From contig JAWZYU010000018.1 in NCBI GenBank assembly GCA_038380435.1, positions 46,735,251 through 46,799,250 of the forward strand: 64,000 nucleotides of DNA, in the 5' to 3' direction. Each line of letters starts with the position of its first letter. The first letter of the stretch is position 1. The notes beneath the pieces are model-generated. The model did not search any database, was not told the origin of the DNA, and saw only the letters and a list, made by a program, of their open reading frames with translations. This DNA is from Ryuthela nishihirai. Its lineage: Eukaryota; Arthropoda; Arachnida; Araneae; Heptathelidae. Shown one piece after another: positions 44,908 through 55,353 of the stretch. Made by a program: the position numbers and the translations under genes.

Positions 44908-45122
44908 ACCGTCCCGTGGCCGAGTGGTTAGCACGCTTGGCTACTGATCAAAGGGACCTGGTTTCGAGCCCCAGGTTAAGGCATGAATGTTTGTGTTGTC
45001 CTTCTGCTATGGTATCGCTATCCTCACAGGCTTTCTACTATGGCGTATAAACTCATAGGCTCTTGCCAGACCTCTGTGGCAAGCAGCTACTTGAGGAAAT
45101 ATTAACTTATATTATTAATATT
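44908..45122 (+). mobile_element. tRNA-derived SINE (Ser/Leu-like head) with TSD
   Basis: Box A GTGGCCGAGTGGTTAGCACG and box B GGTTTCGAGCCCC, then a unique body (TGTGTTGTCCTTCTGCTATG ... CTTGCCAGACCTCTGTGGCA) and an AT-rich tail. Flanked by TATAAGTAGGA (44897-44907) and TATAAATAGGA (45123-45133), an 11-bp target duplication with one mismatch. Inserted in the CR1-like RT. The head type and body differ from family S. Confidence 0.88.
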
Positions 45123-45602
45123 TATAAATAGGAGTTATAACCGCCTTCTTAAAATCATCTGAGAAAATACGGTTCCAAATGATCAATTAAAAACAAATAA
45201 ATGGATATGTAATATAATTAACACTTTTTTATTACTTTGATATTAATACCATCTAATATACTACTTTTATTTTCATAAGGCTACGAACAGTATCGCAAAT
45301 CTCCATATCAGTCATTGGGGAAAGAAACATTGAAATTCAGTTCCATGGGACCATATCATGTGTTTCTTTATATTCTTGTGTAATTTGACTACCAGTAATT
45401 TCATTTGCTAAATTAAAAATATAGGCATTTAAACCATTAGTAGTGTCAGTGAAAATGGTCTCTAAAGTTTAATTAGATCCAGTAGACTTGTTAGGTAGAA
45501 ATGAAATAGCTTTTTTTCGTTATCAGTTAAGAACTGCTGAAATCAGTCAAGTTATTAATAAACCTCCACTGTAATTAATAAATTGTTTTGTAAAAACAAT
45601 TT

Positions 45603-45683
45603 ACAGTTTTTTGCAGATATTGTATTTTAGAGTTTTTTGCAGATATTGTATTTTAGAGTTTTTTGCAGATTTTGTATTTTGAA
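45603..45683 (+). repeat. 26-bp tandem triplication in CR1-like RT
   Basis: Three units of AGTTTTTTGCAGATATTGTA plus TTTTAG with exact 26-bp period (GCAGAT at 45613, 45639, 45665). The third unit has diverged slightly. Confidence 0.9.
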
Positions 45684-46063
45684 GTTCTTCCTAATCATTT
45701 TACTATTGTCCTCATGAATAACATTGAAAGGATATTTCTTAAAAAAATTATACAATTTTTCTTTTTAATTTAATGCGCTGCTTTATTTCTTCAACAATTT
45801 TTTTTAGATATATTACTACACATTTTTATCAAATGTTGTTCGGATTCTTCAATTAAGATTGAAAATTTTTATAAACATTTTGTAACATAAAATAACAGCG
45901 TTATGATCTTCCCCCCAATTGCCATTCTTAAAATTATCATGCAGTAGACTATAATTAATTTCCTAAACAATATCTAAATTAATAATCTAGATCATTAATT
46001 ACGCGCCTTTCCCCCTTTTGGATTTGTCATTGGTGTTGCGTGTAGCCTGTTGAATAGGTTGAA

Positions 46064-47005
46064 TGGCTATTGTCAACTGTTCTTTCTGCAAAGACGGAAT
46101 ATTGGATGCAGCTGAGATTATTAAGTACTCAGGAGAATGTGCAGGGGATTTTCATTACGCATTTGTCAGAATTTCGGAGAATGACTACAAAGCCTTAACT
46201 AAAATGAAAAAGACTCGATGACAATGTAATCCTTGTAAACCTCCAAAACCAGCACCTAACCCAAAAAAAAAAGTTTCTGATTTGAGTAACAAGGAAGGGA
46301 GTGTAGAAACGGATAAAATGAACTGGCTCTTGCAACAGATATCAGAGATAAAAAAAGACATTGTAATAATTAACAAAATTAAGTTTTTTGTAGAATCTGC
46401 TTCGGCAGAAGTAGATGAAGGATACTATTAGCATTCACTGAAGATATAAGTGAATTAAAAAAATATTTCATTGAAAAAAAATGATTTAAAACTAAGGAAA
46501 GAACTGCATAAATTGCGAGATGAATTGAATAATCTACACAGCATTCAAGAGGTCAGAACTTCGGATCGTTGGCATTCCGGAAAAGTCTAATGAGAATATC
46601 CAAAATTTTGACAAAAAGTGCTGAAAAATATCGAAGTTGAACATAATGATATATTAGTTCTACGATGATATATTAGTTCTACGACGAGTTCCAAGTGTTA
46701 ATAAGAATAAAATAAAACCAATAATTATGAAAATTAAAAGCAAAGTAATACGTGATAAATGGGTAAATTCAAATAAATCTTCTAAATTTAGTATTGATTG
46801 TTCAGATAGCGTTGTAAAATTTAAAACGTCTGCAGTGTACCTAAATGAATATTTGAACACTATAATGAAACAACTGCTCTATAAAGTTAAATTGGAGAAT
46901 AGAAAATCTGGGTTTAAATATACCAGGATTAAAGATGGTAAAATATTTATGAGTTGGATGTATTTGGATGGATTAGACGATAAAATATATATAACGAAGA
47001 CGTAA
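46064..47005 (+). pseudogene. CR1-like ORF1 (PHD-like and FP25K-like), decayed
   Basis: Starts ATG at 46064: IVNCSFCKDGILDAAEIIKY then GDFHYAFVRI, with CxxC pairs (NCSFC, QCNPC) as in the PHD-like N-terminus of such ORF1 proteins. A lysine-rich and coiled-coil stretch follows (about 46300-46560, interrupted by stops). The last part (46660-47005) reads VILRRVPSVNKNKIKPI-like, KSKVIRDKWVNSNKSS, AVYLNEYLNTIMKQLLYKVK and GFKYTRIKDGKIFM, matching the baculovirus FP25K-like C-terminal domain of arthropod retrotransposon ORF1. It would bind element RNA. At least three stops or frameshifts. Confidence 0.7.
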
Positions 47006-47109
47006 CGAAACAGTGAAAATCTGAAGAATTAGAAATGAGGATGATATAAATAGTAATGTTCAATGTGGATAGAATATTAAACAAATATGTTTCTACTGAA
47101 TATACTGTA

Positions 47110-48000
47110 TGTTGCAAAGCATAAATTTCGATGATTTAAGGGCTCTTTATCTCGATTCGAACAGTGAATCATTATGTATACTTATTATCAATGTACGAAG
47201 AATAAGATCTAAGTTTGAATCTATTGAAGCACTTATTGATAACTTAAATTATAGAGTTCATATTCTTATAGACTGAGATATGAATAAAGGAAGAGGAGGT
47301 TTGCTTATATACGTTAAACAGTTATAATAAATATTATAAATGTAGGCATTGAAATAAATCAGGTGGTATACTGGTTTTTGTTCGATACAACTTTATTTGA
47401 AACGAAAATAATGACTTGATGACTGTTGAATATCTTTGCTTATCTTGAGTTGATTATGATATTTTTCTACACGTATTATATAGTTATGATTTATACACAA
47501 CAAAACAGTTTATAGATAAATTTAATGTCGAATTAAACTTAATTAAAAATACCGCAGTTATTTTTTACTACAGCAGTTATTTTTTACTGGTGATTTTAAT
47601 ATTTATCTTTTCTTGATAATGTTTACGTAAACAGTTATTTGGATATGCTTTCTTCATTGGATTCCAACCATATTTAGATGCAATTACAAGAAGGATCCAA
47701 ACTAGTGTCTCATTTTTAGACCTGTGTTTGTAAGACATACATAAAATATTGGAGTGCGAACGTTGTTATGCATAATAATATTGCTGATCGTTACCCTGTA
47801 GGAATAAGAACTGATATACGTGAACGAAAGTGGAACGAAGATCATCAATATTTCCGAGTGTAGTGCATAAGAGAAATTTCGTAGCATTAAGATAAAAACT
47901 AATAAACTGTATGGAGGAAGAACTTAAAGAAACTAAGGGTATCAATTTGAGCTACAAAAAGTTTATTCATAAATACTCTTAATTGGTGGAAGATGCTAAA
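47110..48000 (+). pseudogene. CR1-like endonuclease, 5' half of ORF2, decayed
   Basis: Begins MLQSINFDDLRALYLDSN, then LCILIINVRRIRSKFESIEA (the N-x-R-S/x-L-x-x-K motif of AP endonucleases), RGGLLIYVK, FIDKFNVELNLIK, FTGDFNI-like VILI/GDFN remnants near 47580, TRRIQTSVSFLDLCL (about 47690) and ADRYPVGIRT (SDHYPV homologue, about 47785). It stops just past the endonuclease. The missing RT is what the adjacent minus-strand block 43800-46010 contains. Confidence 0.7.
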
Positions 48001-48010
48001 CAATATGCTA

Positions 48011-48176
48011 CAGTAATACCCCGCTTTATGTCGTTTCATTTTGCCACGATCCGCTCATACGACGCTTTTCAATTATGACCAATGCCCATTTATACCATGC
48101 CGCATTCGCTCATAGGACAGTTTTAGCGACATGACGTTGCCGTAAAAGCTGGGTAAAGGGTAAAGCGGGACTACTG
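48011..48176. mobile_element. Tigger/pogo-type MITE
   Basis: The left end CAGTAATACCCCGCTTTATG, preceded by TA, and the right end, inverted, CAGTAGTCCCGCTTTACC are TIRs of the pogo style. The element is 166 bp with no ORF. The right-hand TA is shifted by two bases, so its boundary is approximate. Confidence 0.65.
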
Positions 48177-48688
48177 CATAATAAAAATGTCGCCGCGTTA
48201 GTGACCGACAGAAGCGCCACGAGCTACATTTCTTCGAGCAATACTTTGCCATGCTGCCAACACATGCACAAAGCTGTGGTCTGTTTTGCATAGCATTGCG
48301 AGCGGTGGCTTTGCACTTGACTCTTCTCATTGGACAACGTTTTCCGTTTATTCAACTTTGGAATTAATCCACAGATAAACATAACTACGTAAAGATATGA
48401 CACTAACGACTAGCGGGATCTGGCAACAGTATGCCAAACTGTCAATACGACTCATTTGTTTGTGTGCAGTTTCTTTGGTGAATTAATATAGTAAATACTG
48501 CCAATTAGTTCTGGTTTCTTCTCTAGCATGGAGGTAGGAAGATAACAGGAGGAGCCCTAAGCACTTGAAAATGATGCTTCGGCGACTGCGCGGCAGCCAT
48601 GTTGTTCTATTCAAAACATTGATCAGTAGTATAAGTGAGTAACGTAGTGTTGCGCTATAAAAATTTAATTTTTTTCGACATTTGTATT
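48177..48688. other. Possible 5' flank of a THAP-type exon
   Basis: Less AT-rich than its surroundings in parts (48540-48610). An 85-codon minus ORF (48073-48330) has no recognised domain. The block directly precedes the THAP-like exon and could be its promoter and leader; no TATA box was identified. Confidence 0.3.
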
Positions 48689-48757
48689 ATGGCAGCCTGT
48701 TCAGCTTACGGCTGAACGAATCGCCCTTCAAAAAATACCAGGAATTACCTTTCATTG
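48689..48757 (+). pseudogene. THAP-domain first exon, broken
   Basis: ATG at 48689 reads MAACSAYG, then TGA where a cysteine codon is expected, then TNRP; after a one-base frame change GITFHW and a GTAAGT splice donor at 48758-48763. CSAYGCxNR...GITFHR is the start of the THAP zinc-coordinating DNA-binding domain, and many THAP genes split near FHR/FP. The lost cysteine is a zinc ligand and becomes a stop. No downstream exon was found within the next kilobase. Source could be a P-element-like transposase or a host THAP gene. Confidence 0.55.
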
Positions 48758-48763
48758 GTAAGT

Positions 48764-50003
48764 TTGTCATTTTTATAAAAGTTTAAATAATTATATAATA
48801 ATACAAGCAACTTAGTGTTGAAACTACGCCGCTATGAAATCGCTTTTATTTCGACTTACAAACCTCGATTCTTCACCAGATTTTTTTTTATTTTCTTCGG
48901 ATTGTACTCAGTGATAAATGTGAAGATGTACTTCTTATATTGATTGATTGATTGATTGATTTTACGTTACACTTATTTGAGAATTCCTTCTGCAGACTTT
49001 TCTGAATCTTACAAATGTGATTTTTTTGCAGTTTAAATGCTGCTATTGCATATAATGTTTAGTGTTTTATCCATAAAATGTTTTCTACTATTATCAGTGC
49101 AGTATAAATAAACTCTCAAAATCTGGTAATTGTTTGTTATTGTCGTATTCAACGAAATACATAAATAGTTCTGCTACAGTAATTCTGTATATTCATTGCA
49201 TTAAAAAAAGCAATATAAATTCCAAATAGCTTAAATGGGCTTTCTCTTAGTCGTAAAAAATAATCTTCCCGTATATAACGCACAGTAAAACTGAGTATAG
49301 CACGTGAAAAGTAGGCTTGATTGCAGCGGCAGACGGTTTGTTTTGAATGCAACAATATGGCTACCGCCCTGCTGCATCAGCATCATTTTCCTTGAACAGA
49401 GAAAGCGCGTTGGGATGTCTCCTCTCATTCATACCTCCGTGTTCTCTAGAGTGAGTCGAACTGTTTTGTTCGTGATTTGAGGTACGTTGTTCTTGTAATA
49501 TTTCGTTATGTTGATCTGATGTCTTCTTCAAGTAAGAGGTAAAGATTGATTGAAAAGTGCCGCCATTAAATGAGTGGTGGAGCGTGATTGCAGGGTGCCT
49601 CCATCTATTGAGAAGATTGGAAAACAATTCGCAAATAATATATTGATTTGAAATTCGACAATTCAACTTGTATGTTCTTAGAAGAGTTAACTCAATTTAA
49701 AAGTTTTTCAAACAGATTCCGACTTGAGATTCGGAGCTATAAGCAGGCCAAATTGGGCTCTTAATGCTTTTTAACAAATCATTCTATTTTGTGATTTTCA
49801 CTGAATTTATTTTCATGTTTGGTCACTGGGTAGAATGGGTGGAAAAACGAAAATTAGTAATATAAATAATAAACAGTAAAAAGACCTCTGGTATTTCTGT
49901 CAAATGTTAAGAACAGGCTCAGCTTAAAAAATTAGGGAAATATGTCTCAAAATTACAACTGATTAAGGACAACAAAACTTTATCCACTAATGATCTTTCA
50001 AAC
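48764..50003. other. Unassigned; may include 5' leader of the next retroelement
   Basis: A GATT tetranucleotide run occurs at about 48940-48962. The minus ORF 49361-49666 (101 codons) has no known domain. No exon of the THAP gene was recognised. Confidence 0.35.
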
Positions 50004-50095
50004 TTGATGGACTCGAGTGAAATTTTTGATTCCGGAAATCATTCAAGACCTCCTCAGGACAACACCATTATCAGTGATAGAAGAATTGTTCCATC

Positions 50096-51145
50096 ATGGA
50101 CGCACCGGAACATTCAGACAGACCACAGGAATCTCATTCTGAAGAAGAATTGGATCCAACTTGCTCGGTGTCACCGCGCGAAAACAGGATACAAGATTAT
50201 TCAGTGCCATCGCAAAATACACAAAAACACTCTACTATTAACAAGACTAATCATGAAGAACTTTCACTTATCTTCTTCAATGAAAACCAAAAACATTCAG
50301 ATCTTGATGACACCAAAGTAGCTGACTTTTTTTTTAACCTTTTTAAGAAAAGTGTTAAAGGTCGCTACACAAAAAAAGGTGAAATTATTGTATTTCCGGG
50401 CACTGAAGCTGATTTGATTAAAATGCAACAAATTGATAAAATACTTGATGTAAAAGTAGATTCTAGAATCCCAAATAGAAGTTTCACAATGGGAATGCTG
50501 GTAAATGTTAATGAAAAACATACAGATGACTATCTCCTTCAATGCCTTCAGAAATATGAAGTTTACAAAGTACGACGCATGTGCAGGTATACTCCTAATA
50601 GCACAAATGATGGATATTTAAGAATTCCCACTCAAAATGTTGTTATATATTCAACGCTTAAAAAATTACCTAATTGTGCTTACATAGTCTTCTCATATTT
50701 TAATATTACCGAATATTTTGGATCCCCAGTTCTATGTGGAAACTGTTTTCGCTGGGGCCATGTTGCCTGCAATTGTAGAAGTCGAGTACGCTGCAAACGA
50801 TGCAGCGGGCTTCATTCATATAAAACATGTAATTCTAAAAACTTAAATTGTCCAAACTGTGAAGGGGCCCTTCGGCCACTTACTTTGGTTGTAAAAATTA
50901 AAAAAATTCCCAGCAGCGCCTTGAAAATACAGCAAAAAATGCAATGTAGGTGGTCAGCTGCAATTCGTCAGGCAAAGATGAATGCAACCCTCTCCCAGAT
51001 CCGTGTAAACCAGGATTACAATCCGCCTGCCAGCAAAACTTCTCAACATGATAAACAGGACTATGACACTGAACTATCTGATGATGATGAAAGAATTCCA
51101 ACTATGCATAATATTAAACAGCATAAAAAACCATTCTTACACTAA
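50096..51145 (+). CDS. Gag-like ORF1 with zinc knuckles
   Basis: 349 codons in one frame, the longest intact ORF of this element. The N-terminal third is polar and acidic. The middle (about residues 85-200) has the RRM-like spacing seen in gag proteins of this group (FNLFKKSVKGRYTKKGEI, MGMLVNVNEKHTDDYLLQC). Then CGNCFRWGHVACNC (CX2CX4HX4C) and CKRCSGLHSYKTC (CX2CX3HX4C), and a third, incomplete CPNC. The tail is KTSQHDKQDYDTELSDDDE. It would package element RNA. An overlapping frame after 51145 (51185-51548) suggests the original ORF continued and was broken. Confidence 0.75.
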   Translation: MDAPEHSDRPQESHSEEELDPTCSVSPRENRIQDYSVPSQNTQKHSTINKTNHEELSLIFFNENQKHSDLDDTKVADFFFNLFKKSVKGRYTKKGEIIVFPGTEADLIKMQQIDKILDVKVDSRIPNRSFTMGMLVNVNEKHTDDYLLQCLQKYEVYKVRRMCRYTPNSTNDGYLRIPTQNVVIYSTLKKLPNCAYIVFSYFNITEYFGSPVLCGNCFRWGHVACNCRSRVRCKRCSGLHSYKTCNSKNLNCPNCEGALRPLTLVVKIKKIPSSALKIQQKMQCRWSAAIRQAKMNATLSQIRVNQDYNPPASKTSQHDKQDYDTELSDDDERIPTMHNIKQHKKPFLH

Positions 51146-51549
51146 TTTGACAACTATATTGATGATACTACAAAATCTAATAATATGAAAAAAACTCAGG
51201 AAAAAAGAACTTTGTATGAAACAAAACTTTCACAACCTTCAATTTCATATTGTGACTATTCTAAACGCCAAAGTCATCCACAGAAAAAAGATGAACATAT
51301 CCTACAATCGGATAAAGACAAAAAAAAGTTATGCAGAAATCACGAAAATGAAACAAGTCAAAAAAAAGAAAAATTCTCCTAAAAGTGTACCTTCACTCTC
51401 ACCAGAGGACATTGCAAAAGAAATTGACCCAGAACATTTCACTGCAAACTTAATAGTGGACTTAATACTTCATCTGTTAAAATTTATTTTTCACTCTGTC
51501 GAGGAGTTTACTTTAATTTCGGATATCCTACAACAATTCAAGAAATAAG

Positions 51550-52190
51550 CAATTCAACCTCCTGCAGCGCAACTACAGGGGGTTGATGTCTAAAAAGGAA
51601 GATATTATTGTGCTATGTAAATACAAACATATTGATATTTTTGCCTTGCAAGAGATTCAATCTAAAAGAGCTTTTAACTTTCATAATGATTTATATTATC
51701 CTTTCTTTTCTCCACATAGTAATAGTGGAATATGTTTTATTAATAATAATAATATTAATCATAAAATTTTAAATATTAATACCGATAATTTCAATGTTGA
51801 AATACTTGCAGTGCAAGTTTTAATTAATAATTTATCTATTTCCATTGTCAATTTATATAATCCAGGTATAGTTTTACATGAATCATTTTTTTCAAATGTA
51901 ATGTCTCATATCCCAGTTCTTCTGGGAGATTTTAATAGTCACCATGCATCATGGTACTCAATATACTGTTAACTATCCAGGCATCCATTTGAGTTAATAT
52001 ATTGCAAATTCTAACTTGGTAAACTTAAACACTAAAGAAAGAACTCATGAGAATCCAAACAACCAAAGATCTATTATTGATTTTACTTTCATTTCTACAG
52101 AATTAATAGATACTTTAAATTGGTCACTGCTTCCAGATATTAGGGGCAGTGACCAAGACCCAATTTCAATCTAAACATACTTTAATATCA
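51550..52190 (+). pseudogene. ORF2 endonuclease domain, decayed
   Basis: Reads YRGLMSKKEDIIVLCKYKH, IFALQEIQSK (metal-binding E), SNSGICFINN, LSISIVNLYNPG, PVLLGDFNSHHASW (GDFN) in 51583-51972, then after a frameshift SIIDFTFISTELID and LPDIRGSDQDPIS (SDH homologue with Q for H). This is an AP-like endonuclease that would nick the target. One frameshift near 51965 and a changed SDH histidine. Confidence 0.8.
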
Positions 52191-52239
52191 AATTTAAACA
52201 ATTAATTTATCTCAACAACTGGCACCTTTTTAAAAATAT

Positions 52240-54070
52240 TTTGGAACAAAATTCCCCTTATGAACATTCGTTAGATTATAATAGTTTCAACTCCCAAATT
52301 TCAAACTTAACTCAACCTGCTTTTCAAACCACAATTAACAAAAATCCTAAACTCAATAAAAACTTTTGGTTTATGAGTAAACTTATAGCACTACGTAAAA
52401 AGACTGAAAATAAAGCAAAAAGATCTAGAGATTTTACAGATATTAATAACTTTAAGAAAATAAAAGGATTAGTTAGAAAAAATTAAAACAGATATATAGA
52501 GAAAATTGGATAATATTGACAAATGAATTAAATGCTACATCGCAAAAAATAATTTATGGAAAATAAAAAAAAAATAATTCAATTAAAACTCAAAAATTAC
52601 CTCTTTCACAGATTGCTATTACAAATAAAATTACTTTAGGTCAAACAACTGATTTTTTTTTGCCAAAAAACCTAAAAATTATACAAAATGTAAAATTCAC
52701 AAATAAAGAAAAAACTTAATTAAAAATAATAATTATAAAATTAAAAATCTTAAACAATCTTATACAATATTGGATCAACCGTTTACAAGAAATGAATTTA
52801 ATCTTGCTTTTAAAAAATTAATTTAAAAATGCACCAGGATCAGATTCAATTTTAAACAAATTTTTAAACAACCTTCCCCAAAACTGGAAAAATAAACTTT
52901 TAGATATTTTCAATTTTATTTGGAAAACTCATGAACTCCCATTCTCATGGAATCATGTTTTAATCATATTTATTCAAAAACCTAGAAGAGATGCCGTTAA
53001 TCTAAATTCTTACAGATCAATTTCATCGCTATCAAATCCCTTTAAATTATTTGAGAGTATCCTATTTAAACGTCTTAATTGGTTTCCGAAGAATATTTTC
53101 CATCAACATTTTTTGGATTTCGCAAAAACTGTTCAGCAAAAGAAAATATTTCTCTTTTACTTAATATTCTTTCAATAGACTTTTCACAAGCCTTTAATAC
53201 AATTTGGATCCATGGATTTTATTAAAATTATTAAATATCAATCTAAGCTCAAACTTTATACTTTTCCTCTCTAATTTTCTTCTACATAGAACACTAGAAG
53301 TCAAAATTGGAGATTGATTATCAAAAACATATACTATTACGCAAGGTTTATCCCAGGGATCCATATTGTCACCAACTCTTTTTAATTTTTACATTCATGA
53401 TATTAAAAACATTTTTAAACGATATTACATTTATAGGGTTTGTTGACGACCTTATTTTTTGGTCAACAAATAAAAATAAAAAACTTTTACAAAGGTATTA
53501 GAAACACAAATCAATTTACTACAAGAATATTGCCAAAAATGGCACTTGGAAATTAATGTTAAAAAATCATTTTGTATCCCCTTCTTTAAAAGGCGAAAAT
53601 TTATTCCTACTTTTACTTTACAAATTAATAAAGAAAAACTTCTTTTACTCTATCAGGGAAAAAATTTTTAGGAATCAACCTTGACTCCAGAATGAACTGA
53701 AACTCTCATTTGGAAAAAAAATTATTATTCTGGTCTTAAATTAATTAATTTTTTAAAATTCTTTACCTTTAAAAATGGTGGAACAAATCAATTCTATCTA
53801 ATTACACTTTATAAAAATTTAATACGTTCTAAAATCGAATATGGACTTGAATTTATTCAAGGTGCTTTAAACACAAAATTTAAAAAATTAAACTCAATTC
53901 AAAACCAGTGCATTAAAATTGCACTTGGAATACCAAAATTTAGTCCAACAATTTCTATTACAGCCGAAACGGCAATTCCACCCTCTGAAATTCGACAAAT
54001 AATTCTTCTTCAAAAATATATTCTTAGATTACATTATAAACTTCCTAACCATCCCTTGTACAAAAACTTT
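52240..54070 (+). pseudogene. ORF2 reverse transcriptase domain, decayed
   Basis: Blocks in order: LDQPFTRNEFNLAFKKL (about 52780), PHSWNHVLIIFIQKPRRD-type block (about 52930), YRSISSLSNPFK-like (about 53010), FFGFRKNCSAKENISLLLN (about 53115), DFSQAFNTIW (about 53180), ITQGLSQGSILSPTLFNFYI (about 53340), the catalytic GFVDDLIFWST (about 53440), KWHLEINVKKSFCIPF (about 53540), FLGINLDSRMN (about 53670), RSKIEYGLEFIQGALN (about 53830). Each block is in a different frame from its neighbour more than once. The catalytic box keeps two aspartates (VDD). Confidence 0.8.
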
Positions 54071-54159
54071 AATAATATTCCTTAATTAAAAATCTACAAA
54101 ATGATATAATTATACAAGAATTTTTTAATGTAACTTTAGAAAAATTATTAAAAGTAGAC

Positions 54160-55060
54160 TTGCCATATCTAATACCTGATTGGTGTTATGAAAAACCCGA
54201 AATGTTTAGTGAAATTCCTCTAATAACATCTAAAAAGAATATTCCACCTGAAGCAGCATTAAAAATTCTTAAAAATTTTCAATCAGAAAAATATAAAAAT
54301 CACCTCAACATTTTTACAGATGGATCTGTACTACCAGATAGTGGATCCTCTACAACTGCATTTTTTTTGTTCCTCAAGATAAATTTTCTACAGTTTTCAA
54401 ATTACCTCAAAATACTTCAATAATACATGCAGAATTAATAGCAATAATAGAAGCATTTAATTGGATTTTAAATAACATAAATAATTGTAAAATTGCAGTT
54501 TTTGTGGACTCCAAAGGAGCCATACAAACATTACAACAATAATTATACCAATCAGACTATAATATAAACATTTACAAACTATTAACACTTAATACATTTA
54601 ACAAAACAATTCAAAAATATTCAAATTACAATTCAATGGATCCCTAATCATATAGGGATCATTGAAAATGAATTTGTTGATGGATTAGCAAAAAATGCTC
54701 ATAAACGTAACAAAATTAGCAATTGCTTCAATTTTTATAACACTATAAAAAAGATATTAAAAATAGAATTTAAATTGGCCGAACAATTCTTTCAAATTGA
54801 AGCATCATTAAAAAATAATAACTTTAGATACGTTCTTTCAAAAATATTAATTATATCCAAAATCTACCGTTTACAAGAAGACAATTAGTATCCTCTATAG
54901 ACTTAGAACAAATACAGGAATGCTAAATCAAACAAAATTTTATTTAAAACTTTCAAACTCTCCAAACTGCAAAAACTGTAACGTATCCAAAACAATTCGT
55001 CATTTTTACTTAACTGTATAAACCACACAACTCAAAGGAAAAAATTCTTTAAATCACTAG
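54160..55060 (+). pseudogene. ORF2 RNase H and C-terminal region, decayed
   Basis: HLNIFTDGSVLPDSG gives the first aspartate; after a frame change IIHAELIAIIEAFNWI gives the glutamate, VFVDSKGAIQTL the second aspartate, and WIPNHIGIIENEFVDGLAKN the last histidine and aspartate. The full D-E-D-D set is therefore present across broken frames. Further on CKNCNVSKTIRHFYL resembles the C-x2-C...H zinc region near the end of such ORF2 proteins. Confidence 0.8.
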
Positions 55061-55184
55061 AGGAACATGGGTTTCTGGAGATTAGAACTGATTTAATTTT
55101 GAACCAGAAAGATTTTGATTCTAAAATTAAAATTTATAAAATTTTATTTGAATTCTCTACAGATTTATGGAACAGAAACTAAAA

Positions 55185-55353
55185 AATAAATAAATAAATA
55201 AATAAGTAAAAAAACATAAACAAAAAGAGTAAAATGAAAATTAACTAAAAAAGTATTATAGTTAATTATTATAAAAAGGTATGATGAGAAAGCCTGTATA
55301 AGAACCTCTCAAATATCTGTAACGTTGAATAAATAAATAAATAAATAAATAAA
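55185..55353 (+). repeat. 3' tail with TAAA repeats
   Basis: AAATAAATAAATAAATAAG at about 55187 and a second AATAAATAAATAAATAAATA run at 55329-55352. The latter is taken as the element's 3' end; the first may be an internal polyadenylation-like run. Confidence 0.7.

Larger units (their letters stand above)
43800..46010 (-). pseudogene. CR1-like reverse transcriptase, decayed
   Basis: Minus-strand blocks in RT order: KLYNFFKKYPFNVIHEDN (about 45720), ISMFLSPMTDMEICDTVRSL and KIKSSILDGINIKVIKK (about 45340-45230), RIFSDDFKKAVITP (about 45150), ILKKVFDTVSPNILLE (about 44650), SYKQGVPQ and TVLGPLLFLIFLNDF (about 44470), the catalytic INLFADDTDI (about 44370), LNINKMKYFSI (about 44180), SEIMYLGITIDQKLNWK (about 44060), IYHSWIQSAIQYGLLCYG (about 43930). 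Stops and frameshifts are frequent. A SINE (44908-45122) and an R4 piece (44237-44335) are inserted. The order identifies a CR1/L2-like non-LTR RT. It lies head to head with plus-strand ORF1/endonuclease at 46064. Confidence 0.8.
50004..55353 (+). mobile_element. I/Jockey-like non-LTR retrotransposon with RNase H
   Basis: Two-ORF non-LTR element, plus strand: gag-like ORF1 with zinc knuckles, endonuclease, RT, RNase H, a cysteine/histidine C-terminal region and a TAAA-repeat tail ending near 55353. RNase H after RT points to the I or related clades and not to RTE or CR1. The element is very AT-rich. The exact 5' end is not defined and could extend left of 50004. No target duplication found. 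Confidence 0.85.

Noticed and set aside
44908..44985. Serine or leucine tRNA gene
   Set aside because: It has an 11-bp target duplication and a SINE body, so it is a retroposed element.
49361..49666. 101-codon minus ORF
   Set aside because: No recognisable domain or context; could not be linked to the THAP exon or to the retroelement.
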